Source: Micromonospora rubida | Lineage (GTDB): Bacteria > Actinomycetota > Actinomycetes > Mycobacteriales > Micromonosporaceae | Assembly (NCBI RefSeq): GCF_009908295.1 | Contig: NZ_JAAALO010000009.1 | Location: 1 to 64,000, forward strand | Direction: 5' to 3' | Length of the DNA stretch: 64,000 nt | Shown: in pieces, positions 54,801 through 64,000 of the stretch | Position numbering within the stretch: the stretch's first letter is position 1 | Layout of the letters: each line of letters opens with the position of its first letter | Notes under the pieces: model-generated | What the model was told of the DNA's origin: nothing | Seen by the model: only the letters and a program-made list of their open reading frames with translations | Databases searched by the model: none | Program-made: the position numbers and the translations under genes

Positions 54801-56497
54801 AGCCGCACCCGGACAGCCCGGCCGTGCCCGCCGGCACGGCGGCCACCCTGCTGCTGCTCCAGGGGCTGCACGACACCGGGACGACGACCAGGCTGTGGTG
54901 CCTGACCCAGGGCGCGGTCGGCACCGGGGACGGCGACGCGGTCCGCCGGGTCGCCCAGAGCGGGCTGTGGGGCCTCGGACTGGTCGCCGGCCTGGAACAC
55001 CCGAACCTGTGGGGCGGCCTCGTGGACCTGCCCGACGACGTCGACTCCGCCGTCTGGGACCGGCTGGTCCGGGTGGTCGCCGGAGCCGGCGACGAGGACC
55101 AGATCGCCGTACGGCCCACCGGCGTGTTCGTCCGGCGGCTCGTGCGGGCGACCGCCGCCGCCCCGGCCGCCCGGGAGCGCTGGCAGCCGTCGGGCACGGT
55201 GCTGATCACCGGCGGGACGGGGGCGTTGGGCGCCCACGTCGCCCGCTGGGCGGTCACCAACGGCGCCGCGCACGTGGTGCTGACCAGCCGCCGAGGCGAG
55301 CGGGCCACGGGAGCCGGGGAGCTGCGGGAGGAGCTGGCCGCGCACGGCGCCAGGGTCTCGATCGTGGCGTGCGACGTCGCCGAGCGGGACCAGGTCGCGG
55401 CCCTGCTGGCGACCCTGGACGAGGACCCGGCGCCGCTGACGGCGGTGGTGCACGCCGCCGGGGCGGGCGACGTCGGCCTGTTGGCCGAGACCGACCTCGC
55501 CGGCTTCGCCGCCGTCCTCGCCGGCAAGGTGGCCGGCGCGGTGCACCTGGACGAGCTGCTGGGCGACCGGCCGCTGGACGCGTTCGTGCTGTTCTCCTCG
55601 ATCGCCGGGGTGTGGGGCAGCGGCGGGCAGGGCGCCTACGCGGCGGGCAACGCGTTCCTCGACGCGCTGGCCGACCAGCGGCGGGGCCGGGGCCTCGCGG
55701 CGACGTCGGTGGCGTGGGGGCCGTGGGCCGACGGGGGCATGGCCGGCGGCGAGGCCCAGCAGGCGCTGGCCCGGCGCGGCCTCGGCGCGATGGCGCCGGA
55801 CGACGCCGTGCACGCCATGCGGTACGCCGTCGGCCAGCCCCGACCCGCCCTGACCGTGGCCGACGTCGACTGGGCGGTGTTCGCCCCCGCGTACGCCTCG
55901 GCCCGCCCCCGGCCGCTGCTCGACGACCTCGCCGAGGCCCGGGACGCGCTGCGCGCCCCCGCCGACGAGCAGCCGGGCGGCGCCGCCGACGGGCTCCGGG
56001 AGCACCTGCGCGCCCTGCCCCGCACCGAGCAGGTACGGCACCTGGTCGACCTGGTCCGCACCCACGCCTCGGCGGTGCTCGGTCACCCGGGCACGGACCG
56101 GGTCAAGCCCCGGCTGGCGTTCAAGGAGCTCGGCTTCGACTCGCTGACCGCGGTGGAGCTGCGCAACCGGCTCACCGCGGCGAGCGGGCTGCCGCTGCCG
56201 GCGACCCTGGTCTTCGACTACCCGAACCCGACCACCCTCGCGGAGCACCTGCTCGACGGGCTGCTCCCCGAGGCGCGGCGGTCGGACGGCGCGGACCCGT
56301 CGGAGTCGACGGTCCGGCAGGCCCTCGCGACCATCCCGCTGGCCCGGCTCCGGGACGCGGGCCTGCTGGAGCTGCTGCTGAACCTCACCGACACCGAGAC
56401 CGACGCCGCCGAGTCCACCGCCGAGGGCATCGACCTCATCGACGAGATGGACGCCGACACCCTCGTCAAGTTGGCGCTTGACGGATCCGATTCCTGA
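33821..56497 (+). CDS. PKS3: type I modular polyketide synthase, four modules
   Basis: This 7558-residue protein carries modules 6-9: two fully reducing modules (KS-AT-DH-ER-KR-ACP), one KS-AT-DH-KR-ACP and one KS-AT-KR-ACP. The N-terminal docking helix is MADEDKLLEHLKWVTSEL, of the same class as PKS1 and PKS2. The C-terminus is of a different class, with GIDLIDEMDADTLVKLAL before DGSDS, and should pair with PKS4. All KS Cys, AT Ser and ACP Ser residues are in place. Module 7 has the only methylmalonyl-type AT in the window. The ATG at 33821 is fixed by the docking helix. PKS4 begins 26 nt after the stop, in one likely operon. Confidence 0.95.
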   Translation: MADEDKLLEHLKWVTSELRLARRRLSELENEDSEPIAIVGMACRFPGGVASPEDLWDLVAGGVDATGTFPTDRGWDLDRLYDPDPDHRGTTYSNRGGFLADAGLFDPSLFGISPREALAMDPQQRLLLEVTWEVFERAGIDTASLRGSRTGVFVGTAGQDYTTVLRQLPEGTEGYVLTGTAASVMSGRLAYSFGLEGPAVTIDTACSSSLVALHLAGQALRDGECSLAVAGGVTVLATPGAFVEFSRQRGLASDGRCKAFSAEADGTGWSEGVAMLLVERLSDARRNGHPVLAVIRGSAVNQDGASSGLTAPNGPAQQRVIRQALENARLTPADIDVVEAHGTGTRLGDPIEAQALLATYGQGRTADRPLWLGSLKSNIGHPQAAAGAGGVIKMVMAMRHGVLPPTLHVAQPSPHIDWSTGAVSLLDTARPWAGGEHVRRAAVSSFGMSGTNAHLVLEQAPAPETPEDVPAPSRRLPVAPVLLSAAHPAALAGQAGRWADWLAGAEDLRAEDVAWSSVASRSALDSRAVLAATDRDDLLAGLRALAAGEPSGAVVTGSAVDRGPLAVLFSGQGAQRAGMGRALYAGFPVFASALDEVCAELDGLLPQPLKSVLFAGPGTPDAELLHETVFTQAGLFAVEVALFRLVESFGVVPDFVGGHSVGEVTAAHVAGVLSLADACALVAARGRLMQALPAGGGMLAVNASEAGVAESLGGLIDRVGVAAVNGPASVVVSGAVDALDEVERVWRDRGVRTRRLAVSHAFHSPLMEPMLAEFRSVLAGLTFAAPRLPVVSNVSGALAGGEELRTPDYWVRHVREAVRFADGVTALRAAGVDTFLEVGPQSVLTALAADVLPAGGDVLAVAVQRRDRSEAQALLAALGELHVHGVPVAWQPWFADAGATRVDLPTYAFQRERYWPEAVSWQVGDVSGAGLGVAGHPLLGAAVRLAGDDEVLLTGRLSAATHPWLAEHVVAGSVVVPGTALVELAVRAGDEVGVSRVRELTVLTPLALPASAGVRVQVRVGAADPSGARSVTVHSQPDEEADGAWVRHAEGALEPVSADEPVLGEWPPAGAAEVDLTGWYAGLAGQGLAYGPVFQGLRRVWAAAGEAYAEVVLPEQAAGDAARFGVHPALLDAALHPVASLLAGEGGGARVPFAFEGVQVHASGARRLRVRLTRAGSGVRVVAVDESGAAVVSVDSLVLREMTAVAAPGAAARSLFEVTWLPEEITPVDDLSGWALLGPSIAGLDLPGFPDVDALATAVADGRAESPRALLWTPGAASGVDVSGAVPGVDAPGVNVPGAVPGVDVPGVVRATANGALAVVRSWLAADALADAKLVVVTRGVVVARDEDQVTDLAGAAVWGLLRSAQSEHPDRIVLADVEGPLDPATLAVLAGVVADPTATGGQLAVRADGTFVPRLVRPTADELTPPPSGAWHLAAVAPGTLDGVALVPATPAPLDAGQVRVAVRAAGVNFRDVLIALGMYPDPSAVMGSEGAGVVVEVGPGVTDLKPGDRVMGMFEMGFGPLAVAPRERLARMPAGWSFAQAASVPLVFLTAWYALRDLAGLRAGESVLVHSGAGGVGMAAIQLARHFGATVFATASPGKWGVLRGLGVDAGRIASSRTTEFERVFGSVSGGAGVDVVLDALAGEFVDASLRLLPRGGRFVEMGKADVRDPEAVAAEHPGVAYRSFDLNEAGSARIGEMLTELLALFEQGVLRPLPVRVWDVQHARRALRHMSQARHVGKVVLRIPAPVDPDGTTLITGAGGTLAGVVARHLVATGRSRHLLLASRRHPDDAGRDDYAALVRELTDAGARVSAVAVDVSDPAQVRELIGRVDPAHPLTAVVHAAGVLADATVASLDERAIATVMAPKVDAGWALHEATADLDLAAFVTFSSLAATLGSPGQGNYAAANAFLDALAGHRRQRGLAATSVAWGLWATTSGMTAHLDGDDQQRQRRVGMTGLSATEGTELFDAALPAVSPVVVAARLQVTGDASQVPPLLRQLVRAGGRRRAGGAPTAGASWRDRLVGLPEADARRLLVELVCGQAAAVLGHASAQAVPAARAFKELGFDSLTSVELRNRLGSATGLRLPATLAFDHPTPARLAEYLFGQLGLAATDAATAVRAVGAGATDEPVAIIGMACRYPGGVATPEQLWQLVTSGADAIGGFPTDRGWDLDRLYDTGSTVTDQGGFLYDAADFDANFFNISPREALAMDPQQRLLLETAWEAFEYAGVDPDGVTGTATGVFIGAASSGYATGGHEDLAGLEGHLLTGTAGSVASGRVSYTFGLEGPAVTIDTACSSSLVALHLAAQALRGGECDLALAGGVALMALPGMFSEFSRQGGLAPDGRCKAFAASADGTGWSEGVGILLVERLSDARRNGHRVLAVVRGSAVNQDGASNGLTAPNGPSQQRVIRQALTNARLDASDVDAVEAHGTGTMLGDPIEAQALLATYGQDRPADRPLFLGSIKSNIGHSQAAAGVAGVIKMIMAIRHGLLPSTLHVDQPSPHVDWDSGAVALLTEPRPWPAVDRPRRAAVSSFGISGTNVHTIIEQAPDDSVPAARPTTAPEQPGLAGPAGVPLTVSGRSPQALRAQAARIRGQLAEDADLALADLGLSLATRRAHHPYRAVVVAGDRETALAELAALADAEAAPTPVDGTPKVAYVFPGQGSQWVGMALDLLESSPAFRERMRQCAEELSRLVDWTLEAVLRQAPGAPTLDRVDVVQPALFSVMVSLARLWEACGIAPDAIVGHSQGEIAAACAAGALTLPDAMRLVVARSRGLLAISGRGGMLSVPLSAADTEQLIAPWADTLSIAALNGAAVTVVSGAAESVDALFAHCAERDLRARRIAVGYASHSAHVEAVRDDLTAAFGAVDAGPTTVSFYSTVTGDLIDTAQLDADYWYRNLREPVRLAPVVDRLIAEGFRVFVEVSPHPVLKVVVQDALDRAADPANPGVVVGSLRRDESGPAQLLSGLGELHVAGVGVDWARVYAGSGAAPVDLPTYAFQRERFWPAVDRSFGGDVSGAGLGAAGHGLLGAAVRLAGGDEVLLTGRLSAGSHPWLAEHVVAGSVVVPGTALVELAVRAGDEVGVSRVRELTVLTPLALPASAGVRVQVRVGAAGASGARLVTVHSQPEEDDDAVWVRHAEGVLEAASSEEPVLGEWPPVGVAEVDLTGWYAGLAGHGLAYGPVFQGLRRVWAAAGEAYAEVVLPEQAAGDAAAFGVHPALLDAALHPIGLLLTEGSGGPRVPFAFEGVQVHASGASVLRVRLTRVGSGVRLVAVDGTGAPVVSVDSLVLRELAGVAASGAAVRALFEVSWQAEDVTPATDPTGRVLLGDAAGATGPGVAGYPTVADLAAAVAAGTAGRPRVLLLPVTIPQPADADVPAAVRAVTAHVLGVLQSWLAAGELADTRLVVVTRGAVTAVPADELRDPVGAAVWGLLRSAQSEHPDRIVLADVDRDLSPELWDLLAGVAEDPSTTGGQVAVRGGEIRSPRLTRTGASAGDALTPPEGLWHLAAIAPGTLDGVALVPAVPGPLEAGQVRVAVRAAGVNFRDVLIALGMYPDPSAVMGSEGAGVVVEVGPGVTDLAPGDRVLGMFEPAFGPQVTATRELVARIPAGWTFAEAATVPVVFLTAWYALRDLAGLRAGESVLVHSGAGGVGMAAIQLARHFGATVFATASPGKWGVLRGLGVDAGRIASSRTTEFERVFGSVSGGAGVDVVLDALAGEFVDASLRLLPRGGRFVEMGKTDIRDPHQVAERHPGVTYRSFDLNEAGHARIGEMLTELLALFEQGALRPLPVRVWDVQHARRALRHMSQARHVGKVVLRIPAPVDPDGTTLITGASGALAGVFARHLVTTGQSRHLLLASRRGPESYRDLVAELTRHGAHVTTATADVADPDQVAGLLARVDPAHPLTAVVHTAGVIADATIGSLDEPALDAVLTPKVDAGWALHRATRDADLASFAVFSSVAATLGSPGQGNYAAANAFLDALARLRQQQGLPATSLAWGLWDTASAMTAHLGGNAHRRAIRATSAPLTEVEGTALFDLAHQYGGVHLVLMNLPPATARPAAGAVPSMLRELIRPAGPVRRTAGQGPADTASERGRLATLSSAQRRNHLLDLVAASVAAVLGHRSADSVDAQRGFKELGFDSLTSVELRNRLATATGLRLPATVAFDYPTPVVLADFLDRELGGVEAPAASTAAGAATAPDEPIAIIGMACRFPGDVQTPEQLWDLVTAGTDVIAPFPTDRGWDPDDLRIGDDGSGPRQGGFLHDAAEFDAGFFGISPREALAMDPQQRLLLETSWEAFERAGIDPHTARGSSTGVYVGLIYHDYASQAADTTDELDGYVGNGSAGSVASGRISYLFGLEGPAVTVDTACSSSLVALHLATQALRQGECRLALAGGVSVMSTPGMLTEFSRQRGLSPDGRCKAFGAGADGTGFAEGIGMLLLERLSDAQRNGHRVLAVVRGSAVNQDGASSGLTAPNGPAQQRVIRQALANARLTAADVDAVEAHGTGTPLGDPIEAQALLATYGQDRPADRPLLLGSIKSNIGHTQAAAGVAGVIKMVLAMRHGLLPPTLHADEPSPHIDWDAGAVELLTEPRRWPALDRPRRAAVSSFGISGTNAHTIIEQAPATTPAVAREVTGGLVPCVLSARDDAALRGQARRLHGLAADRPDLTVAGIGRALATGRSVFEHRAVLLAPDRGGLLSALDALADGQPSPAVVRGTARGGRTAVVFSGQGAQRAGMGRELYAAYPVFAAALDEACAHLDPHLPRPLRDALNASAGSADAELLDQTAFTQAGLFAVEVALFRLAESYGIVPDFVAGHSIGEVTAAYVAGVLSLDDACALVGARGRLMQALPAGGGMLAVAADEAAVTEALAGLTDRVGIAAVNGPAAVVVSGALDALDALERAWSARGTRTRRLRVSHAFHSPLMEPMLAEFRTVLDGLTFHPPLLPVVSNLTGGIADAEEIGTPDYWVRHVRDAVRFADGVACLRQRNVGTFLELGPDAVLAGMVRTCLPDDDPATSPVAVVAALRPGRPEPVSLLHALAELHVHGVPVTWSALLPDAGANPVDLPTYAFQRQRYWPNVGRLRAGDVAGAGLGAAGHGLLGAAVDLAGDGEVVLTGRLALATRPWLADHAVSGAVLLPGTALVELAVRAGDEVGASRVRELTIAAPLVLPPSGGVRVQVRVSAPGYAPQRTVTIHSRPDDAPDGGWTRHADGVLEPASADEPGVGPWPPVAADEVDLTGWYDAFAERGLAYGPAFQGLRRVWTGGGEVFAEVALPDDAAGDAARFGVHPALLDAALHPVALLFEESAAPRVPFAFSGVQVHASGARVLRVRLTREGTGVRLVAGGEAGTPVVSVDSLTLRELTGRAAPDAAARSLFEVAWRAAEVVPADVPGWVTLGGLRDPGQVGGTAGAPGDVATGRAHRTVADLLAALDGGAEAPALLLLPATAPQDGAVPDAVGALASAVLAELRSWLATPALADSKLVVVTRGAVAARDGDTVTDLAGAAVWGLLRSAQAEHPGRIVLADVDVDVDRGLVAVLARVAEDAVGAQVAVRAGRVFVPRLVRVSAPSMHAPLAADAGTVLVTGGTGALGALVAEHLVRAHGLRALVLASRRGPAAAGADELVERLAGLGASAQVVACDVTDREQVAGLVAGVTSTGRLAGVVHLAGVLDDGLVEGLTADQLAGVLAPKVSAGWWLHEATADLDLDLFVLFSSIAGVLGSPGQAAYAAGNAFLDALAAHRRQAGLPAVSLAWGMWDTAGMAASLGGVDRARSGRAGLTAMGADTGLALFDAAMAVDRPTLVPAAIDVPALRAAAAGVVPPMLRALVGTTTTRRQAGQGGDSLADRLARLTEDESRAQVTLLVRDLAAQVLGHDGVEAVPADRAFRDLGFDSLSAVELRNRVNTATGLRLGSTLVFDYPTPQALAEHVHADLLGTRVAEVEPESQAPVGGDEPIAIVGMACRYPGGVETPEQLWALLAGGGEGIGEFPADRGWDLESLFDADQDRPGTSYTRHGGFLYGAAEFDPAFFGISPREALAMDPQQRLLLEASWETFESAGMDPQWLRGSRTGVFAGAIYHDYATRLMEMPGETEGYIGTGNSGSVLSGRVAYTFGLEGPAVTVDTACSSSLVALHLAVQALRSGECDLALAGGVTVMATPGTFIEFSRQRGLSQDGRCKSFAGSADGTGWSEGVGVLLVQRLSDAQREGRRILAVVRGTAVNQDGASNGLTAPNGPAQQRVIRQALANARLSSQQVDVVEAHGTGTTLGDPIEAQAVLATYGQDRPADQPLLLGSVKSNIGHTQAAAGVAGVIKMIMAMRHGVVPATLHVDEPSPHIDWASGAVALAAEATPWPAANRPRRAAVSSFGISGTNAHVIIEQPPAEVVEGGTVGDATPPLVPVLLSARTDVALAAQADRWTRWLSADQGLGAVEVGWSSVTTRPALARRAVVVAAHRDDLLAGLAALAAGEPSGAVVTGSAVERGPLAVLFSGQGAQRAGMGRELYAGFPVFASALDEVCAELDGLLPGPLRPVLFAGPGTSDADLLDQTVFTQAGLFAVEVALFRLVESFGVVPDFVAGHSVGEITAAHVAGVLSLADACALVAARGRLMQALPAGGGMLAVGASEADVLTSLGGLVDRVGIAAVNGPASVVVSGEVAALDEVEEFWRGRGIRTRRLTVSHAFHSPLMEPMLAEFGAVLAGLRFAAPRLPVVSNVTGALAGGDELRTPQYWVRHVREAVRFADGVTALRDVGVDTFLEVGPQSVLTALAAEVLPADGDVVAVAVQRRDRSEGQALLAALGELHVHGVPVTWRPWFADAGATRVDLPTYAFQRERYWPEPATPARRPVGDGGDADFWTAVESGDLTALATQFGDGGDLDALAPALPMLSTWHRARRQRVLVDGWSYRVMWKRTDLAAIPAGTWLLVSPQDDDPVTGARTEEAAKALASAGADVLRLTVDPVRTDRDDLARRLAETLADRPVTGVLSLLGLRDQPHPDSPAVPAGTAATLLLLQGLHDTGTTTRLWCLTQGAVGTGDGDAVRRVAQSGLWGLGLVAGLEHPNLWGGLVDLPDDVDSAVWDRLVRVVAGAGDEDQIAVRPTGVFVRRLVRATAAAPAARERWQPSGTVLITGGTGALGAHVARWAVTNGAAHVVLTSRRGERATGAGELREELAAHGARVSIVACDVAERDQVAALLATLDEDPAPLTAVVHAAGAGDVGLLAETDLAGFAAVLAGKVAGAVHLDELLGDRPLDAFVLFSSIAGVWGSGGQGAYAAGNAFLDALADQRRGRGLAATSVAWGPWADGGMAGGEAQQALARRGLGAMAPDDAVHAMRYAVGQPRPALTVADVDWAVFAPAYASARPRPLLDDLAEARDALRAPADEQPGGAADGLREHLRALPRTEQVRHLVDLVRTHASAVLGHPGTDRVKPRLAFKELGFDSLTAVELRNRLTAASGLPLPATLVFDYPNPTTLAEHLLDGLLPEARRSDGADPSESTVRQALATIPLARLRDAGLLELLLNLTDTETDAAESTAEGIDLIDEMDADTLVKLALDGSDS
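37664..37747 (+). repeat. 42-bp in-frame tandem repeat in the module 6 DH-ER linker
   Basis: Two copies (37664-37705 and 37706-37747) differ at only a few bases and encode VSGAVPGVDAPGVN and VPGAVPGVDVPGVV. The result is a Pro-Gly-Val-rich flexible segment in the region that precedes ER. Confidence 0.85.
38477..38818 (+). repeat. 342-bp ER block identical to 44705-45046 (module 7)
   Basis: The block covers the NADPH-binding half of ER, from AWYALRDLAG to RFVEMGK. The match is exact by eye and ends abruptly at both sides. Codon use inside (TTG, GTG, GGT) contrasts with C-ending codons around it. Confidence 0.9.
40211..46380 (+). other. Module 7: KS-AT(methylmalonyl)-DH-ER-KR(B-type)-ACP
   Basis: KS is residues 2131-2553 (Cys codon 40709). 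AT about 2658-2960 differs from all others here: FPGQGSQWVGM, GHSQGE and YASH at 42368-42379, the signature of methylmalonyl-CoA selection. DH 3029-3297 (HVVAGSVVVP), ER about 3506-3824, KR about 3830-4009 (ITGASGALAG, IAD, NYAAAN), ACP Ser4145. Predicted output is a methylene with an alpha-methyl branch, the only branch predicted from this window. Confidence 0.88.
44705..45046 (+). repeat. 342-bp ER block identical to 38477-38818 (module 6)
   Basis: This is the partner of the module 6 block, 6228 bases downstream. The preceding DH halves of modules 6 and 7 also share a near-identical stretch (about 36711-36880 and 42987-43160), whereas their KS and AT regions do not. Confidence 0.9.
46436..51650 (+). 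other. Module 8: KS-AT(malonyl)-DH-KR(B-type)-ACP
   Basis: KS is residues 4206-4627 of PKS3 (Cys codon 46937), AT about 4728-5031 (GHSIG, HAFH, malonyl), DH 5102-5372 with HAVSGAVLLP and LLDAALH, KR 5586-5764 with TGGTGALG, LDD (B-type) and AYAAGN, ACP Ser5898. No ER lies between DH and KR. Predicted output is a trans alkene. Confidence 0.87.
51695..56260 (+). other. Module 9: KS-AT(malonyl)-KR(A-type)-ACP
   Basis: KS is residues 5959-6384 of PKS3 (Cys codon 52208), AT about 6486-6787 (GHSVG, HAFH, malonyl). A pre-KR helical element (ADFWTAVESGDLTALATQ) replaces DH. KR is about 7125-7309 with TGGTGALG, no LDD and GVWGSGGQGAYAAGN (A-type, A1 by Gln). ACP Ser7441. Predicted output is an L-type hydroxyl. 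Confidence 0.87.
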
Positions 56498-56523
56498 CCG
56501 TTGTCCCCAGTACGGAGCTTGTG

Positions 56524-64000
<7,477 letters not shown>

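Overview
The window comes from a high-GC actinomycete. Gene style (XRE regulators with TPR-like tails, modular type I PKS, IS3 and IS701-type transposases) fits Micromonospora or a relative in the Micromonosporaceae, but no rRNA or housekeeping gene is present to prove it. About 57 kb of the 64 kb is one multimodular polyketide synthase locus, all on the + strand apart from a type II thioesterase.

Left flank (1-6.1 kb). This part has lower GC than the PKS genes and looks accessory. It holds the 3' end of an IS3-family transposase, a large protein of unknown function whose 5' end appears lost to that insertion, a decayed IS701-like transposase remnant, an 81-residue hypothetical gene on the minus strand, a 0.6 kb spacer with two strong inverted repeats, and a translationally coupled pair (XRE/TPR regulator and APH-family kinase).

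PKS locus (6.2 kb to the right edge). A type II thioesterase diverges from PKS1 (1 module). PKS1 is followed 43 nt later by PKS2 (4 modules). A metallophosphoesterase gene sits alone between PKS2 and PKS3. PKS3 (4 modules) is followed 26 nt later by PKS4 (two modules visible, running off the window). There are eleven modules, all with intact Cys KS domains. Ten ATs carry HAFH (malonyl-CoA) and one, module 7, carries YASH (methylmalonyl-CoA). Reading in gene order, the predicted beta-carbon states are: alkene or OH (M1, DH motif altered), alkene (M2), OH (M3, B-type KR), OH (M4, A-type), OH (M5, A-type), CH2 (M6), CH2 with alpha-methyl (M7), alkene (M8), OH (M9, A-type), OH (M10, A-type), M11 incomplete. 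This is a long, sparsely methylated polyol/polyene chain. No KSQ loading module and no terminal TE lies in the window; PKS1 begins with a docking domain, so chain start and release are encoded elsewhere.

Regulation. A TAGGGGT box, oriented toward the gene it precedes, sits upstream of the thioesterase, PKS1, the metallophosphoesterase and PKS3. It is single for the first two and paired for the last two, and was not seen in front of the XRE/APH pair. I infer a common activator, perhaps of the LuxR family, and place the left boundary of the biosynthetic regulon between 6087 and 6175.

Main anomalies. PKS4 carries a one-base insertion near 59312 that shifts the frame between AT and KR. Several inter-module DNA blocks are identical over hundreds of bases, and several linkers hold in-frame tandem repeats. 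M1 DH has Asp for Gly in HxxxGxxxxP.
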